From positions 124,001 through 188,000 of the forward strand of contig NZ_MDKE01000022.1 of NCBI RefSeq assembly GCF_001870485.1: a stretch of 64,000 nucleotides of DNA. Direction: 5' to 3'. This document shows positions 36,759-46,272 of the stretch, in pieces (position 1 is the first letter of the stretch; each line of letters starts with the position of its first letter). This stretch comes from Oceanisphaera psychrotolerans (GTDB taxonomy: Bacteria; Pseudomonadota; Gammaproteobacteria; Enterobacterales; Aeromonadaceae). The notes beneath the pieces were generated by a model. The model was not told the DNA's origin. It did not search any database and saw only the letters and a list, made by a program, of their open reading frames with translations. The translations under genes were made by a program, and so were the position numbers.

Positions 36759-38726
36759 ATGTTTGAGCCTGTGATCCCCTATCTGTTATTGCTCGCCTTC
36801 GCTCTGGCCGTGGCCGGGGCACTGCGGCGGGTCCGCCTGTGGCGTCAGGGACAGTCAAGCCCGGTTTCGTTCTGGCAGGGACTGGCCGCCATGCCGAGGC
36901 GTTATCTGGTTGACCTGCACCATGTGGTCGCCCGCGACAAATACATGTCCAACACCCACGTGGCGACCGGCGGCGGCTTTGTGCTGGCGCTGGTGCTGGT
37001 GGTGCTGGTACATGGTTTTGGTCTGAAGACCGCCTGGCTGACCTGGCCGTTGCTGGGTGCCTCGCTGCTGATGGCCACCGGCGCGACTTTTGTGTGGCTG
37101 CGTCGCCGCAAACCGGCCAGTGAGCTACCCCATTCCCGCCTGTCACGCGGACCCTGGCAGCGCCTGCCCAAGAGCCTGATGGCCTTTTCCATTGGTTTCT
37201 TCCTGGCCACTTTGCCGGCCACGGGCATCCTGCCCGCAGGCACCGGCAGCGGGTTGCTGGCCCTGTTGCTGCTCGGCGTCTGTGTCTGGGGCCTGGGCGA
37301 GATGGTGTTCGGCATGACCTGGGGCGGCCCCATGAAGCACGCCTTCGCCGGCGCCCTGCATCTGGCCTTTCATCGTCGTCCGGCCCGTTTCGACGGTGGT
37401 CGTGACACCGGCCTCAAGGCGCTGGATCTGAACGCCGACAAGCTGGGCGTGGAGAAGGTGACCGATTTTAAATGGAACCAGCTGCTGGGTTTCGATGCCT
37501 GTGTGCAGTGCGGTCGTTGCGAAAGCAAGTGTCCGGCCTTTGCCGCCGGCCAGCCGCTCAACCCAAAGAAGCTGATCCAGGACATGGTTATCTCCATGGC
37601 CGCCCAGGAGGAAGTAACCTATCGCGGCAGCGCCCATCCGGGCCAGGAGCAGGCCGCCCGCACCGGCTGCCCCGACAAGCCGTTGGTGGAAAGCATCCTC
37701 GACAGCCAGACCCTGTGGTCCTGTACCACCTGCCGGGCCTGTGTGGAAGAGTGCCCGATGATGATCGAGCACGTGGATGCGGTGGTGGACATGCGCCGTT
37801 ACCTGACCCTGGAGCGCGGTGAAACCCCGGGCAAGGGCCAGGAAGTGCTGGAAAACCTGATTGCCACCGACAACCCGGGCGGTCTGTCGCCGGCCAGCCG
37901 CAGCCACTGGGCGTCGGATCTGGCGATTCCTCTGCTCAAGCAGACCCAGGAAACCGATATTCTGTTCTGGGTCGGTGACGGTGCCTTCGACATGCGCAAC
38001 CAGCGTACCCTGCGTGCCCTGGTGAAGCTGCTCAAGGCCGCCGATGTGAACTTTGCCTTCCTCGGTGACGAGGAGCTGGACTCGGGTGATCTGGCCCGCC
38101 GGCTGGGTGATGAAGCCACCTTCCAGCGCCTGGCGAAAACTAATATCAAGACACTGGGCAAGTACCGGTTCAACCGCATCGTTACCGCCGATCCCCATGC
38201 TTTGCAGTGCCTGGGCACCGAATATGCGGAACTGGGCGGAGACTACCAAGTCGTGCACCACACCGAGCTGCTGGCCGAACTGCATCAGCAGGGGCAGTTG
38301 GCGTTCAGTGCCAACGGCAATGCGCGCATGACCTACCACGATCCCTGTTATCTGGGCCGGTACAACGGCGTTTATGACGCGCCCCGTTACCTGATCGATC
38401 AGCTCGGATACGAGCGCACCGAGATGGAACGCAGCGGTTTCCGTTCCCGCTGTTGCGGTGGCGGCGGCGGTGCCCCGATCACCGATATTCCGGGCGAGCG
38501 CCGTATTGCCGACATGCGCATGGACGACGCCAGGGCGGTGAACGCCGAGTTGATGGCGGTGGCCTGCCCGCAATGCACCCATATGATGGAAGGGGTGGTG
38601 GAGCCGCGGCCCGAGGTGAAGGATATTGCCGAGCTGCTGCTGGAGGCACTGATCGTGCCGGACGTGCAGCAAACAGTGCAGCAAGCGGTGCAGCAACAGC
38701 CAGAGGAGGAAGCTGCTCATGTCTGA
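36759..38726 (+). CDS. dgcB: Dimethylglycine demethylase subunit B (DUF3483, 4Fe-4S)
   Basis: 655 residues. N-terminal membrane helices (about 1-180, DUF3483), then two ferredoxin-type clusters: CVQCGRCESKCPAF (about 247-260) and CTTCRACVEECP (about 323-334). The C-terminal half has the CCG-domain motifs HDPCYLGRYNGVYDAPR and RCCGGGGG...CPQCTHMM. It passes electrons from DgcA toward the quinone pool or ETF at the membrane. Order dgcA-dgcB-etfA-etfB is the same as PA5398-PA5401. Its end overlaps the etfA start by eight bases. Confidence 0.92.
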   Translation: MFEPVIPYLLLLAFALAVAGALRRVRLWRQGQSSPVSFWQGLAAMPRRYLVDLHHVVARDKYMSNTHVATGGGFVLALVLVVLVHGFGLKTAWLTWPLLGASLLMATGATFVWLRRRKPASELPHSRLSRGPWQRLPKSLMAFSIGFFLATLPATGILPAGTGSGLLALLLLGVCVWGLGEMVFGMTWGGPMKHAFAGALHLAFHRRPARFDGGRDTGLKALDLNADKLGVEKVTDFKWNQLLGFDACVQCGRCESKCPAFAAGQPLNPKKLIQDMVISMAAQEEVTYRGSAHPGQEQAARTGCPDKPLVESILDSQTLWSCTTCRACVEECPMMIEHVDAVVDMRRYLTLERGETPGKGQEVLENLIATDNPGGLSPASRSHWASDLAIPLLKQTQETDILFWVGDGAFDMRNQRTLRALVKLLKAADVNFAFLGDEELDSGDLARRLGDEATFQRLAKTNIKTLGKYRFNRIVTADPHALQCLGTEYAELGGDYQVVHHTELLAELHQQGQLAFSANGNARMTYHDPCYLGRYNGVYDAPRYLIDQLGYERTEMERSGFRSRCCGGGGGAPITDIPGERRIADMRMDDARAVNAELMAVACPQCTHMMEGVVEPRPEVKDIAELLLEALIVPDVQQTVQQAVQQQPEEEAAHV

Positions 38727-39957
38727 TCTGAATCGTCGTGATCCACGCCTGGAGTGGATACTGCGCAACCGGCTTCATCCTCGTCACGGCGAGCTGAATG
38801 GCCAGCCGAGCCGAGGTCCGACCGGACTGCTGCGCAAGAACCCCCGGCCCCAGTGGCAATACGGCCCCAGCGGCCTGCGCCGGCTGGACCGCCTGAACAT
38901 GGGCGGCGTTGCCGGGGTAACCCAGCTGTCGTCCAAGAAACGCAACGAACAGCTGGTATTGCCGCTGCATCAGGTGGTGGAGCCTCAGGCGTATATTGCG
39001 GTCTGGCTGCAGACCAGCGGTGGCCGACTGACCAGTCACTGCAAGGATGTGCTGGGCCAGGCCCAGCAGCTGGCCGTGGCCCGTACGGAGCCGACCGCGG
39101 TACTGGGTGTGCTCTGTGGCGAACTGAAGGAAAGCGTGGAAGGTGCCGGTGTCGATCGGCTGCTGCAGGTGCAGGGGCCGGAATATGAAGGCTATCAACC
39201 CGAGGCCTGGAGCCAGTTGTGTGCCCAGGTGGAAAACCGCCTGCAGCCGCTGTATTGGCTGCTGCCCGACAGCGGCGAGTCCGCCGAGCTGGGTCGTCGC
39301 CTGGGGGTGACCCTGGGCGAGCGTCCGGCCACCGGCGTATGGAAGCTGGAAAGCGACCGGCTGCTGGCCAGAAACGGGGCCGGCAATCAGGATATCAGCC
39401 GGCCCTGGTCCCGCATCATGCTGTTGCTGGAAGAGTGTGCCCTGCCATGCGGCGAGTACCGCTACGAAGCCAGCCCGCTCGAACTGGAACAGAAGCTGGA
39501 ACTGTCGGCGCCCATCCGTTCCCGACTCGAGGATCTGGGTCAGATAGCGGTGGATCCCGCCGAAATTCCGCTGGCCGAAGCCGAGTTCATTCTGTCGGCC
39601 GGCAACGGGGTGCACGACTGGGATCAGTTCCATCAGGCGGCGGCCCTGCTCGGAGCTTCGGAAGGGGCCAGCCGGGTGGCGGTGGACGACGGCTTCATGC
39701 CCCGCAGCCGTCAGGTGGGGGCGACCGGTACCTGGGTCAGCGCCCGGGTCTATATCGCGGTCGGTATTTCCGGCGCCGTGCAGCATCTGCAGGGCATCGG
39801 CAAGTGTGAAAAGGTGGTCGCCATCAACCAGGATGCCGACTGTGACATGGTCAAGCGGGCCAGCCTGACCACCATCGGCGACAGCAGCGTCATTCTTGCC
39901 GAGCTGATGAAACTGGTCGAGGCCAAATCCCCCCAGGAGGTGAGTGATGCAGCCTGA
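38719..39957 (+). CDS. etfA: Electron transfer flavoprotein, alpha subunit (dgc-linked)
   Basis: 412 residues, longer at the N-terminus than housekeeping EtfA (basic MSDLNRRDPRLEWILRNRLHPRHGEL), as in the Pseudomonas dgc cluster. The C-terminal FAD domain is clear: VGATGTWVSARVYIAVGISGAVQHLQGI and INQDADCDMVKRA. It accepts electrons from dimethylglycine or sarcosine oxidation. Its stop codon overlaps the etfB start (ATG at 39947 inside etfA), so the two are translationally coupled. Confidence 0.92.
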   Translation: MSDLNRRDPRLEWILRNRLHPRHGELNGQPSRGPTGLLRKNPRPQWQYGPSGLRRLDRLNMGGVAGVTQLSSKKRNEQLVLPLHQVVEPQAYIAVWLQTSGGRLTSHCKDVLGQAQQLAVARTEPTAVLGVLCGELKESVEGAGVDRLLQVQGPEYEGYQPEAWSQLCAQVENRLQPLYWLLPDSGESAELGRRLGVTLGERPATGVWKLESDRLLARNGAGNQDISRPWSRIMLLLEECALPCGEYRYEASPLELEQKLELSAPIRSRLEDLGQIAVDPAEIPLAEAEFILSAGNGVHDWDQFHQAAALLGASEGASRVAVDDGFMPRSRQVGATGTWVSARVYIAVGISGAVQHLQGIGKCEKVVAINQDADCDMVKRASLTTIGDSSVILAELMKLVEAKSPQEVSDAA

Positions 39958-40735
39958 AACCCTGAATATTGCCGTGCTGGTTTCCCAGGGGCAGCATCCG
40001 GTATCCGGGCGCGCGCGTCGCGCCCATCAGGACGCCTGCGCCCTGGAACTGGCACTTTCTCTGCCCCAGTCTTTGAACGGCAAGGTGAGCGCCATTCACG
40101 CCGGTGATCCGGACCAGGATGCCCTGCGGGACTATCTGGGCATGGGTATCGACGGCCTGACGGTGCTGAACCAGACGGCGGAAGACGATGCCCTGACGGT
40201 GCTTTACCCCTACCTGAGCGAGCAGCAGCCGGATATTTTGCTGACCGGGGTGCGGGCCGAGTATGGCGAAGGTTCCGGCCTGTTGCCCTACCTGCTGGCG
40301 GAGCGCATGGGCTGGCCCCTGGTCACCGGCATCGCCGCCATCGAGAGTATCGAGAACGACGAAGCCAGCCTGCTGCAGGCGCTGCCCAGAGGCCAGCGCC
40401 GGCGCATCAAGGTCAGGCTGCCTTTCGTCGCCAGTGTGGAGAGTGCCGCCGCCGAACCCCGGCAAATCGCCTTTGCCAAGGCCAGACGCGGCAACATTGC
40501 ACGGCTGACCCCGGCCACCGAGGTCGATCAGGCTCGTACCGAATGGACCCTGTCGCCGGCCAAACCCAGGCCCAAGCGACTCAAGGTGTCGACTGCCAAG
40601 ACCGCCGCCGACCGCTTCAAGCAGGCCACCGCCAAGGCCCAGGGCGGCAAGGGCCAGATCATCCGCGATGATCCCCAGGCCGCCGCCAAGGCCATCTACG
40701 ACCTGCTGGTCGAAGAGGGCGTATTGCGCAAGTAA
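39947..40735 (+). CDS. etfB: Electron transfer flavoprotein, beta subunit (dgc-linked)
   Basis: 262 residues from the ATG at 39947, with a strong AGGAGG site inside etfA. The EtfB fold is visible: NIAVLVSQGQHPVSGRARRAHQDACALELAL, DYLGMGIDGLTVL and PDILLTGVRAEYGEGSGLLPYLLAERMGWP. It pairs with the alpha subunit just upstream and ends the dimethylglycine operon. Confidence 0.92.
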   Translation: MQPETLNIAVLVSQGQHPVSGRARRAHQDACALELALSLPQSLNGKVSAIHAGDPDQDALRDYLGMGIDGLTVLNQTAEDDALTVLYPYLSEQQPDILLTGVRAEYGEGSGLLPYLLAERMGWPLVTGIAAIESIENDEASLLQALPRGQRRRIKVRLPFVASVESAAAEPRQIAFAKARRGNIARLTPATEVDQARTEWTLSPAKPRPKRLKVSTAKTAADRFKQATAKAQGGKGQIIRDDPQAAAKAIYDLLVEEGVLRK

Positions 40736-40769
40736 AATGAATAAGGTTTTGTCTTGGGGAAGACAATGC

Positions 40770-40797
40770 AAAACGCCGGCGAATGCGGCGTTTTTTA
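40770..40797 (+). terminator. Terminator of the dimethylglycine operon
   Basis: Stem AAAACGCCG / CGGCGTTTT with a seven-base loop and a T run on the plus strand and A run on the left. It may serve the convergent oxygenase gene as well. Confidence 0.87.
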
Positions 40798-40861
40798 TTG
40801 TCAGGTTGCCGGCAGATGCTGCGTAAAGCGGGAGTGCTTGCCTTATACCACCGGTTTGTAC

Positions 40862-41803
40862 TTAGAACGGCGCAACCCCGTCGCTTGGTGCCTGTGGTAC
40901 ACGCCAGCGCTGTACGGCATTGCCGGCGGTGTATGGCACGCGATGCTGAGGAATCTGCATATGTTCGCCGTACAGCCACGTCACCAGGTTGGTACGCTTG
41001 CCGCTGGTAATGGGTTGCGCCGCGTGGGCGACACTGCCGCGATGCAGCATGGCCATGCCCGGGGTAAAGGCCAGGCGATTCACCCGCCCTGTGGTGGCGT
41101 CGTAAAAGTCCACTTCAGAGCCGCCAAATGCCTCGCCCGGCAGGTTCAGGTTGACGTTGAGCGTGGCCGCCGAGGCATCGGTATGCAGGCGCAGCGAGGT
41201 GTCCATCCCCGGCTGATACTGAATCGAAAAGCCAAAGGTTTGGGTGTCGTAGCCCATCACCTCCGGGAACAGCAGGCGCGAAATCGGGCGCATGTAGGTG
41301 TCCATCAGCTCACGGTAGAGGGCCTGAAAACCCGGTGCGGCGAGGTAGCCCTCGGAGCGCGCGTCCAGCATGGCGCCATGGCGGTTAAGCGCAATACCGT
41401 AGGGCGGGCGCAGCGGAATGCCCGCATCGGCCACCTGCTCGAGGTAATCACGCAGCTCCGCCAGGCGGGCCGGGTTAAAGAACTGGCATTGAAACACGCC
41501 GGTTGATACTTCCTGCCAGAGCTCGGCGACCGCCAGCTCCTTGGTGGGATCTTGCCACGCCTGCCGCACCGCTTCACGCAGCCGGGCATCGAGCAGGGAG
41601 TCGTCCAGGGTGAAATCACCCTTGAACTCGGTTTGCTCCCACTCTTGCCACGCGTCGCTGAGCAATTGCCGGTTGTCGTCCCAGAAGTGCTGCACCGATG
41701 GGGCGCGGGCCAGCATGGCGTCTCGCGAAGGCAGCGCCAACGCGCGGGCCTGCTGCAATGGGCTAAGCGACAAGGGGGGTGTTACAGAAGCTGCTGCTGT
41801 CAT
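40862..41803 (-). CDS. 2-Oxoglutarate/Fe(II)-dependent oxygenase, prolyl-hydroxylase-like fold
   Basis: 313 residues. The iron-binding facial triad is visible in the C-terminal half: LRLHTDASAATLNVNL (His-x-Asp, about residue 230) and the distal His in MLHRGSVAHAAQ (about 280), followed by the 2OG-binding Arg in GKRTNLVTWLYG. The N-terminal half (about 1-190) is not recognised. Enzymes of this fold hydroxylate small molecules or proteins. It is convergent with the dimethylglycine operon, and a role on an osmolyte is possible but unproved. Confidence 0.8.
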   Translation of the reverse strand: MTAAASVTPPLSLSPLQQARALALPSRDAMLARAPSVQHFWDDNRQLLSDAWQEWEQTEFKGDFTLDDSLLDARLREAVRQAWQDPTKELAVAELWQEVSTGVFQCQFFNPARLAELRDYLEQVADAGIPLRPPYGIALNRHGAMLDARSEGYLAAPGFQALYRELMDTYMRPISRLLFPEVMGYDTQTFGFSIQYQPGMDTSLRLHTDASAATLNVNLNLPGEAFGGSEVDFYDATTGRVNRLAFTPGMAMLHRGSVAHAAQPITSGKRTNLVTWLYGEHMQIPQHRVPYTAGNAVQRWRVPQAPSDGVAPF

Positions 41804-42574
41804 CTCGCTGTCTCCGGGTATCTGGATAAAAGCATCGCATTCGCGATGTGGATGAGGGCAATGTATTACAGTGTGAACTGTTGATAAATAGTGTTCATGA
41901 AGATTCAGAGTTAAGCTTTCTTATATAATTGAGCGGAGGTAGGCGATGGCCGCATCGTTACGGATGAAGTTAACAAGGTCATGATATAAAGTCGTTGAAT
42001 GCATTGCTTATGGTTTTAATTGATGCAGGGGGCTGCTCGCTTGTGCAAGACATTACGTTGGATGATTTATTTCATTAAAAGATTCAGCAGGAAACACAAT
42101 TAATTATATGGGCGCAACGCGACCCGAACAACCGGGAAATGTGTAATCAAGATTAAGTTAGCCAGGTTTGAATGATTTTTATAATTGTCATGTTAAGGGC
42201 TGGAATGTCATGACAGACCTGGCCTGAGGGCGTTTTTCCCCTGGGGCTTCACGGTAGACGCTGCCGTAGCCACGGTGTCGGGACCGGAAGCAGAGGCAGG
42301 AGGCGGCCGGTGAGCAGGCCCGGAAGGACGCGCCTCTCCGTGTAATTATCAATGTTTTCTATAAATTGAATTAATGAAAGTCATTATTATCAGGTGATGG
42401 TAACCAAGGAATAATAACGCCATTCGATAATAGCTTTTATGTCATCCTTTTTTGGCGGAATGATGATTCAAGCAACTTGAACACCTTTTCACCATGTATG
42501 CTGCGAGATCCACTTGTCATTCGAGTTAATGGCAGCGCCATGATTAATTAAATAGTCAATATTCCGGAGTGAAG
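41804..42574. other. 770-base gap with a GC-rich island
   Basis: No open frame of note on either strand. Most is AT-rich, but about 42205-42345 is GC-rich and has several short complementary segments (for example AGAGGC near 42291 with GCCTCT near 42333). It could encode a structured RNA or be the relic of a gene. The right end carries the nitroreductase promoter. Confidence 0.4.
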
Positions 42575-43231
42575 ATGTCCCATCAAATCATTAAAGATCT
42601 GAATAGTCGCTACACTGCTAAAAAATACGATACAACCAAACGTATCTCACCAGAGGATATGGGGATCATATTGGAGGCCCTGCGTCTTTCAGCGTCTTCC
42701 ATCAACTCTCAGCCCTGGAAATTTATCGTGATTGAGAGCGATGAAGCCAAGCAGCGCTTTCATGATACTTTTGCCAACAAGCATCAGTTCAACCAGCCGC
42801 ATGCGAAAGAAGCGTCACATACCATCCTGTTTGCATATGATCCGAATTTTACCCGAGACAAGTTCCGTAAAAGAGTCGATGCCGAGGTCAGCTCCGGCCA
42901 CCTTCCGGCAGAGATGTACGATACGTTCATGGGGGCTTACGCATTCGCAGAAGCCAACACCGATGAAAACGGCTTCAATGGCAGCTGGACAAAATCTCAG
43001 ACCTACCTGGCTCTGGGCAACACACTGCACGTACTGGCTCGTCTGGGGATTGATTCGACCACGATGGAAGGCGTTGATCCTGATCTGATCGGTGAAATCT
43101 TCAAGGAGGAACTGGACGGTTATGTATGCGAAGTAGCCCTGGCGATGGGTTACCACAAAGATGGGGAAGACTATAACCACGGTCGTCCCAAGGCTCGTCT
43201 GGCGACTGAAGAAGTCATTGCCGTGCTGTAA
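42575..43231 (+). CDS. NfsB-like FMN nitroreductase
   Basis: 218 residues, the usual length of NfsB/FRase I, from the ATG at 42575 with GGAG five bases before. FMN-binding segments: RYTAKKYD at the N-terminus, LRLSASSINSQPWKFIVIES (about 35-54) and the C-terminal EVALAMGYHKDGEDYNHGRPKARL. It reduces quinones, flavins and nitroaromatic compounds with NAD(P)H. It is a single-gene unit followed by a strong terminator. Confidence 0.9.
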   Translation: MSHQIIKDLNSRYTAKKYDTTKRISPEDMGIILEALRLSASSINSQPWKFIVIESDEAKQRFHDTFANKHQFNQPHAKEASHTILFAYDPNFTRDKFRKRVDAEVSSGHLPAEMYDTFMGAYAFAEANTDENGFNGSWTKSQTYLALGNTLHVLARLGIDSTTMEGVDPDLIGEIFKEELDGYVCEVALAMGYHKDGEDYNHGRPKARLATEEVIAVL

Positions 43232-43255
43232 TATTCCAGTTCAAGCCGGATATCG

Positions 43256-43283
43256 AGGCCAGGTTGATTAACCTGGCCTTTTT
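43256..43283 (+). terminator. Terminator between nitroreductase and BCCT genes
   Basis: A 10-bp perfect stem (AGGCCAGGTT / AACCTGGCCT), loop GATT, then five T. It lies just before the convergent BCCT stop codon. Confidence 0.9.
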
Positions 43284-43294
43284 GTACATGTTGA

Positions 43295-44983
43295 TTATTG
43301 GCCGGACAGAGGGGCGGCTTGCCACCGTTCCTGTGGCTCAGCCTCTGTCTCGGGGTCATCCAGCCGGTTGGGTTCGGGCCGCACATGCTCCGGCAGCATG
43401 GCCCAAGGTTGTGGCTCGCGACGGATGCTGTGGAACAGGGTCAGGCTCATCACCGCAATAAAGATGGCGATGGGAAAGCCGGCGATGATGGAGGCGGCCT
43501 GCATCGCCTTCAGCCCGCCCGCATACAGCAGCATGGCGGCAATGGCGGCGATGAGCAGGCCCCACAGCACCCGGATCATGGTCGGTGGCTCGCTGGCACC
43601 GGCGGCGTCCAGGGTGCAGAGCACCAGGGTGCCGGAGTCGGCCGAGGTGATGAAGTAGGTGGCCAGCAGCACACAGGCCAGTACGCTCAGCAGCTTGCCC
43701 AGGGCGCCGCCGTCCAGGTTGTCGAACAGGGTGAACAGTGCCCGGGTGGTGTCGTCCTTGGTGGCGGTCAGTACGGGGCCGCCGGCAAAGGCGTCCTGCG
43801 GCGCCTGACCTGATTCGGCCAGTACCGCCGCCTGTTGTTCGAAGGCGAGACGGGCATCCTGCTCCACTTTCAGCGCCGCGCCACCAAACACCGATATCCA
43901 CAGAAAGGTGATCAGGGTGGGCACGATCAGGGCACCGCCAATCAGTTCACGGATGGTACGCCCCCTGGAAATACGGGCCACGAACATGCCGACGAAGGGC
44001 GCCCAGAGCATCCACCAGGGCCAGTAGTAGGCGGTCCATGAATTCTGCCAGCCTGAGTCGGCCTGGGCATCGCTCCACAGGCTCATGCCAACGATGTTCT
44101 GGGCATAGTTGCCGGTGCTTTCCAACAGGGTGTTGAGCAGGTAGCGGGTCGGGCCGACGTACAACACGATCAGCACCAGAAGCAGCGACAGCAGCATGTT
44201 CCACTCGGACAGCCGGCGGATGCCCCGACCCACCCCCGACAGCACCGAGGCCACGGCGCAGGTGCACAGTACCACTATGATCAGCAGTTGCACGCCGAAA
44301 CCGATGTTCACGCCAAACACCTGGTTCAGGCCGGAGTTGATCTGGATAACCCCCATTCCCAGAGACTGGGAAATGCCGAAGGCGGTGATGGCCACGGAGA
44401 GGATATCCACCGTATGGCCGATGGGGCCGTAGATCCGGTTGCCGATCAGTGGATACAGGATGGATCTGAGGGTGAAGGGCAACCCTTTGCGGTAGGAGAA
44501 ATAGGATAGTGCCAGGGCGACGATGATGAATACCGACCAAGGGTGCAGGCCCCAGTGAAAGAAGGCCAGTTGCATCGCCATACTGGCCGACTCATTGCTT
44601 AGTCCTGCGGTGAAGGGATTGCCGGCATAGAGCCACATGGGTTCGGCCACCGACCAGAAAATCAGGCCGATGCCCATGCCGCCAGAGAACAGCATGGATA
44701 CCCAGGACAGATAGCTGAACTCGGGCTTTTCATCGTCCTTGCCCAGGCGGATATGGCCGTAGCGGCTGATCATCAGGTACAGCAGAAAGCCGACCATCAG
44801 GGTGACCAGTCCCAGATAAAACCACTTTACGTTTTGCAGCAGAATGCCGGAGATGGCTTCGAAGTATTGCCCTGCCTGGTTGGCCAGGATGGCACAGAAC
44901 AATACAAAGCCGATCACCAGCACCTTGGATGCGATGGTCACGGTCGGATTCAATCCTTTCAGAATCCCGGATGTAGCACGCAT
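43295..44983 (-). CDS. BCCT-family carrier, sodium-type
   Basis: 562 residues, 12 membrane helices. Glycine stretch SGGMGIGLIFW (about 99-109), signature NSWTAYYWPWWMLW (about 312-325), ARISRGRTIREL and ITSADSGTLVL. Its loop between helices 9 and 10 is longer than in the carrier at 7053 (VEQDARLAFEQQAAVLAESGQAPQDAFAG). The 8-bp inverted repeat and the shared 48-base element upstream suggest regulation in common with azlC. Likely substrate is a betaine, choline, carnitine or DMSP. Confidence 0.9.
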   Translation of the reverse strand: MRATSGILKGLNPTVTIASKVLVIGFVLFCAILANQAGQYFEAISGILLQNVKWFYLGLVTLMVGFLLYLMISRYGHIRLGKDDEKPEFSYLSWVSMLFSGGMGIGLIFWSVAEPMWLYAGNPFTAGLSNESASMAMQLAFFHWGLHPWSVFIIVALALSYFSYRKGLPFTLRSILYPLIGNRIYGPIGHTVDILSVAITAFGISQSLGMGVIQINSGLNQVFGVNIGFGVQLLIIVVLCTCAVASVLSGVGRGIRRLSEWNMLLSLLLVLIVLYVGPTRYLLNTLLESTGNYAQNIVGMSLWSDAQADSGWQNSWTAYYWPWWMLWAPFVGMFVARISRGRTIRELIGGALIVPTLITFLWISVFGGAALKVEQDARLAFEQQAAVLAESGQAPQDAFAGGPVLTATKDDTTRALFTLFDNLDGGALGKLLSVLACVLLATYFITSADSGTLVLCTLDAAGASEPPTMIRVLWGLLIAAIAAMLLYAGGLKAMQAASIIAGFPIAIFIAVMSLTLFHSIRREPQPWAMLPEHVRPEPNRLDDPETEAEPQERWQAAPLSGQ

Positions 44984-45018
44984 AATTCCTCCCTCTGCGT
45001 CGCTCGTGATGTAGGGGA

Positions 45019-45037
45019 AGCTGGTTGTTAACCAGCT
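45019..45037. promoter_or_regulatory. Perfect inverted repeat upstream of the BCCT gene
   Basis: AGCTGGTT, spacer GTT, AACCAGCT. It begins 36 bases upstream of the start codon, so it could be an operator at the promoter or a hairpin in the leader. Confidence 0.45.
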
Positions 45038-45077
45038 CTTAACAAGGCAACAAGAGTAGGGTGAGAAGGTTAGGGGC

Positions 45078-45125
45078 TCAATCGATTAATACTTATCGGT
45101 TTCGGTGAGTTTTGGTAATGAGTGG
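45078..45125. repeat. 48-base element, copy A (upstream of the BCCT gene)
   Basis: About 40 of 48 bases agree with copy B at 46444-46491. Both begin TCAATCGAT, share TTATCG after a six-base spacer, and end with the segment AGTTTTGGTNATGAGTGG. The left part forms an interrupted dyad (CGAT...ATCG). The copies sit upstream of two minus-strand transport genes. Confidence 0.6.
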
Positions 45126-45218
45126 GCCTGGCCGAAGGGCGACTTTTCGGGCTGCGAGAAAAGGCTGCGGCGGCTCAACGGCGTGAGTGAGCGGTGTGTG
45201 AATGCCCCAAGAGGGCGT

Positions 45219-45548
45219 TTACAGGCCGTAATATTTCAGAGACCAGAAGATGATCATGCCGAGACACAGTGGCCAGAATACCCCCCTGAAACGCCAGGCC
45301 AGTATGGCGGTGGCCAGGGCGGCAGCCAGTGCCGGCAGACTGGCCATTACCTCCGGTGTTTTGTTTTGTTGCACAATGGCCGGAATCGACAGCGCCGCCA
45401 GCACGGCGGGTGCAAGCAGATGCAGGGCTTTCTTGTAGTTGTCCAGTCTTATCATGCCCTTGCCATGAAGCTGAATAAACGACAACCGGATAAGAAAGGT
45501 ACCGATGCCAACTGCGATAAAGATGGTCCACAGGGTGGTTTCATTCAT
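45219..45548 (-). CDS. azlD: AzlD-family small membrane subunit
   Basis: 109 residues, four hydrophobic segments. MNETTLWTIFIAVGIGTFLIRLSFIQ and LLAPAVLAALSIPAIV are typical of AzlD. With AzlC it forms a branched-chain amino-acid (or similar) exporter of the AzlCD/YgaZH type. Its start overlaps the azlC stop by eight bases. Confidence 0.9.
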   Translation of the reverse strand: MNETTLWTIFIAVGIGTFLIRLSFIQLHGKGMIRLDNYKKALHLLAPAVLAALSIPAIVQQNKTPEVMASLPALAAALATAILAWRFRGVFWPLCLGMIIFWSLKYYGL

Positions 45549-46272
45549 CGGTACAGCTCCATTTTCTGAAGAAAAATGTGCTGGCCATCAGGCCAAGGGT
45601 GGTGCCGCCGATGATGGCGGTAATAAATCCCAGATTGTAGGGTAGCCAGCTCAGACTGATCGCCAGCAGGGCCGAGCAGAATGCTGTTATCAGGGAGGCC
45701 TTGTCGCGAATATTGGCCACCAGCATGGCGAGAAATGCCAGGGGGATGGCGAATTCCAGCGACCACTCGGCCGGAATTTGTTCTCCCACCAGCAGGCCGA
45801 GGCCGACGGAGGCTACCCAGCTTACCCACAATGCCAGTGCGGCACCTATGTAGTAATAAAGTTTTTCATGGCCATTATCCTGGGGTGAAAAACGCGATGC
45901 GCACAGGCCGTAGGCCTGATCGCTCAGCAGATAGGCAAGGGGCCACTTGTGTCGGGTTTTCATGTCGTGCAGCAGGGGCGCAAAGGCCGCGCTGTAAATA
46001 AAAAAGCGAATGTTCACCATGAGGGCGGTAAACACGACAATCGCCGGCAATGCCTGATCCTGAATCAGCTGATAGGCGGCAAGCTGGGCGGAGCCGGCGA
46101 AAAACAGCAGGGTCATGCCCAGGGTCATTTCGGGCGTAAATCCCAGGCTGGTGCCGTTGGCTCCGGCAATCAGGCCAAAGGGAAGCACGCCCGGTACCAT
46201 GGGCAGCAATTCCTTGATACCTTCAATAAAAAAATGCCTGTTGCCCGGACTTGCCGCACTGGTGGACGCCAT
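45541..46272 (-). CDS. azlC: AzlC-family large membrane subunit
   Basis: 243 residues. The family pattern PMVPGVLPFGLIAGANGTSLGF (about 20-41) and FAGSAQLAAYQLI are present, as is the FLLSDQAYGLCASRF-like region. It exports branched-chain or related amino acids together with AzlD. Its upstream region carries copy B of the shared 48-base element. Confidence 0.9.
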   Translation of the reverse strand: MASTSAASPGNRHFFIEGIKELLPMVPGVLPFGLIAGANGTSLGFTPEMTLGMTLLFFAGSAQLAAYQLIQDQALPAIVVFTALMVNIRFFIYSAAFAPLLHDMKTRHKWPLAYLLSDQAYGLCASRFSPQDNGHEKLYYYIGAALALWVSWVASVGLGLLVGEQIPAEWSLEFAIPLAFLAMLVANIRDKASLITAFCSALLAISLSWLPYNLGFITAIIGGTTLGLMASTFFFRKWSCTDE

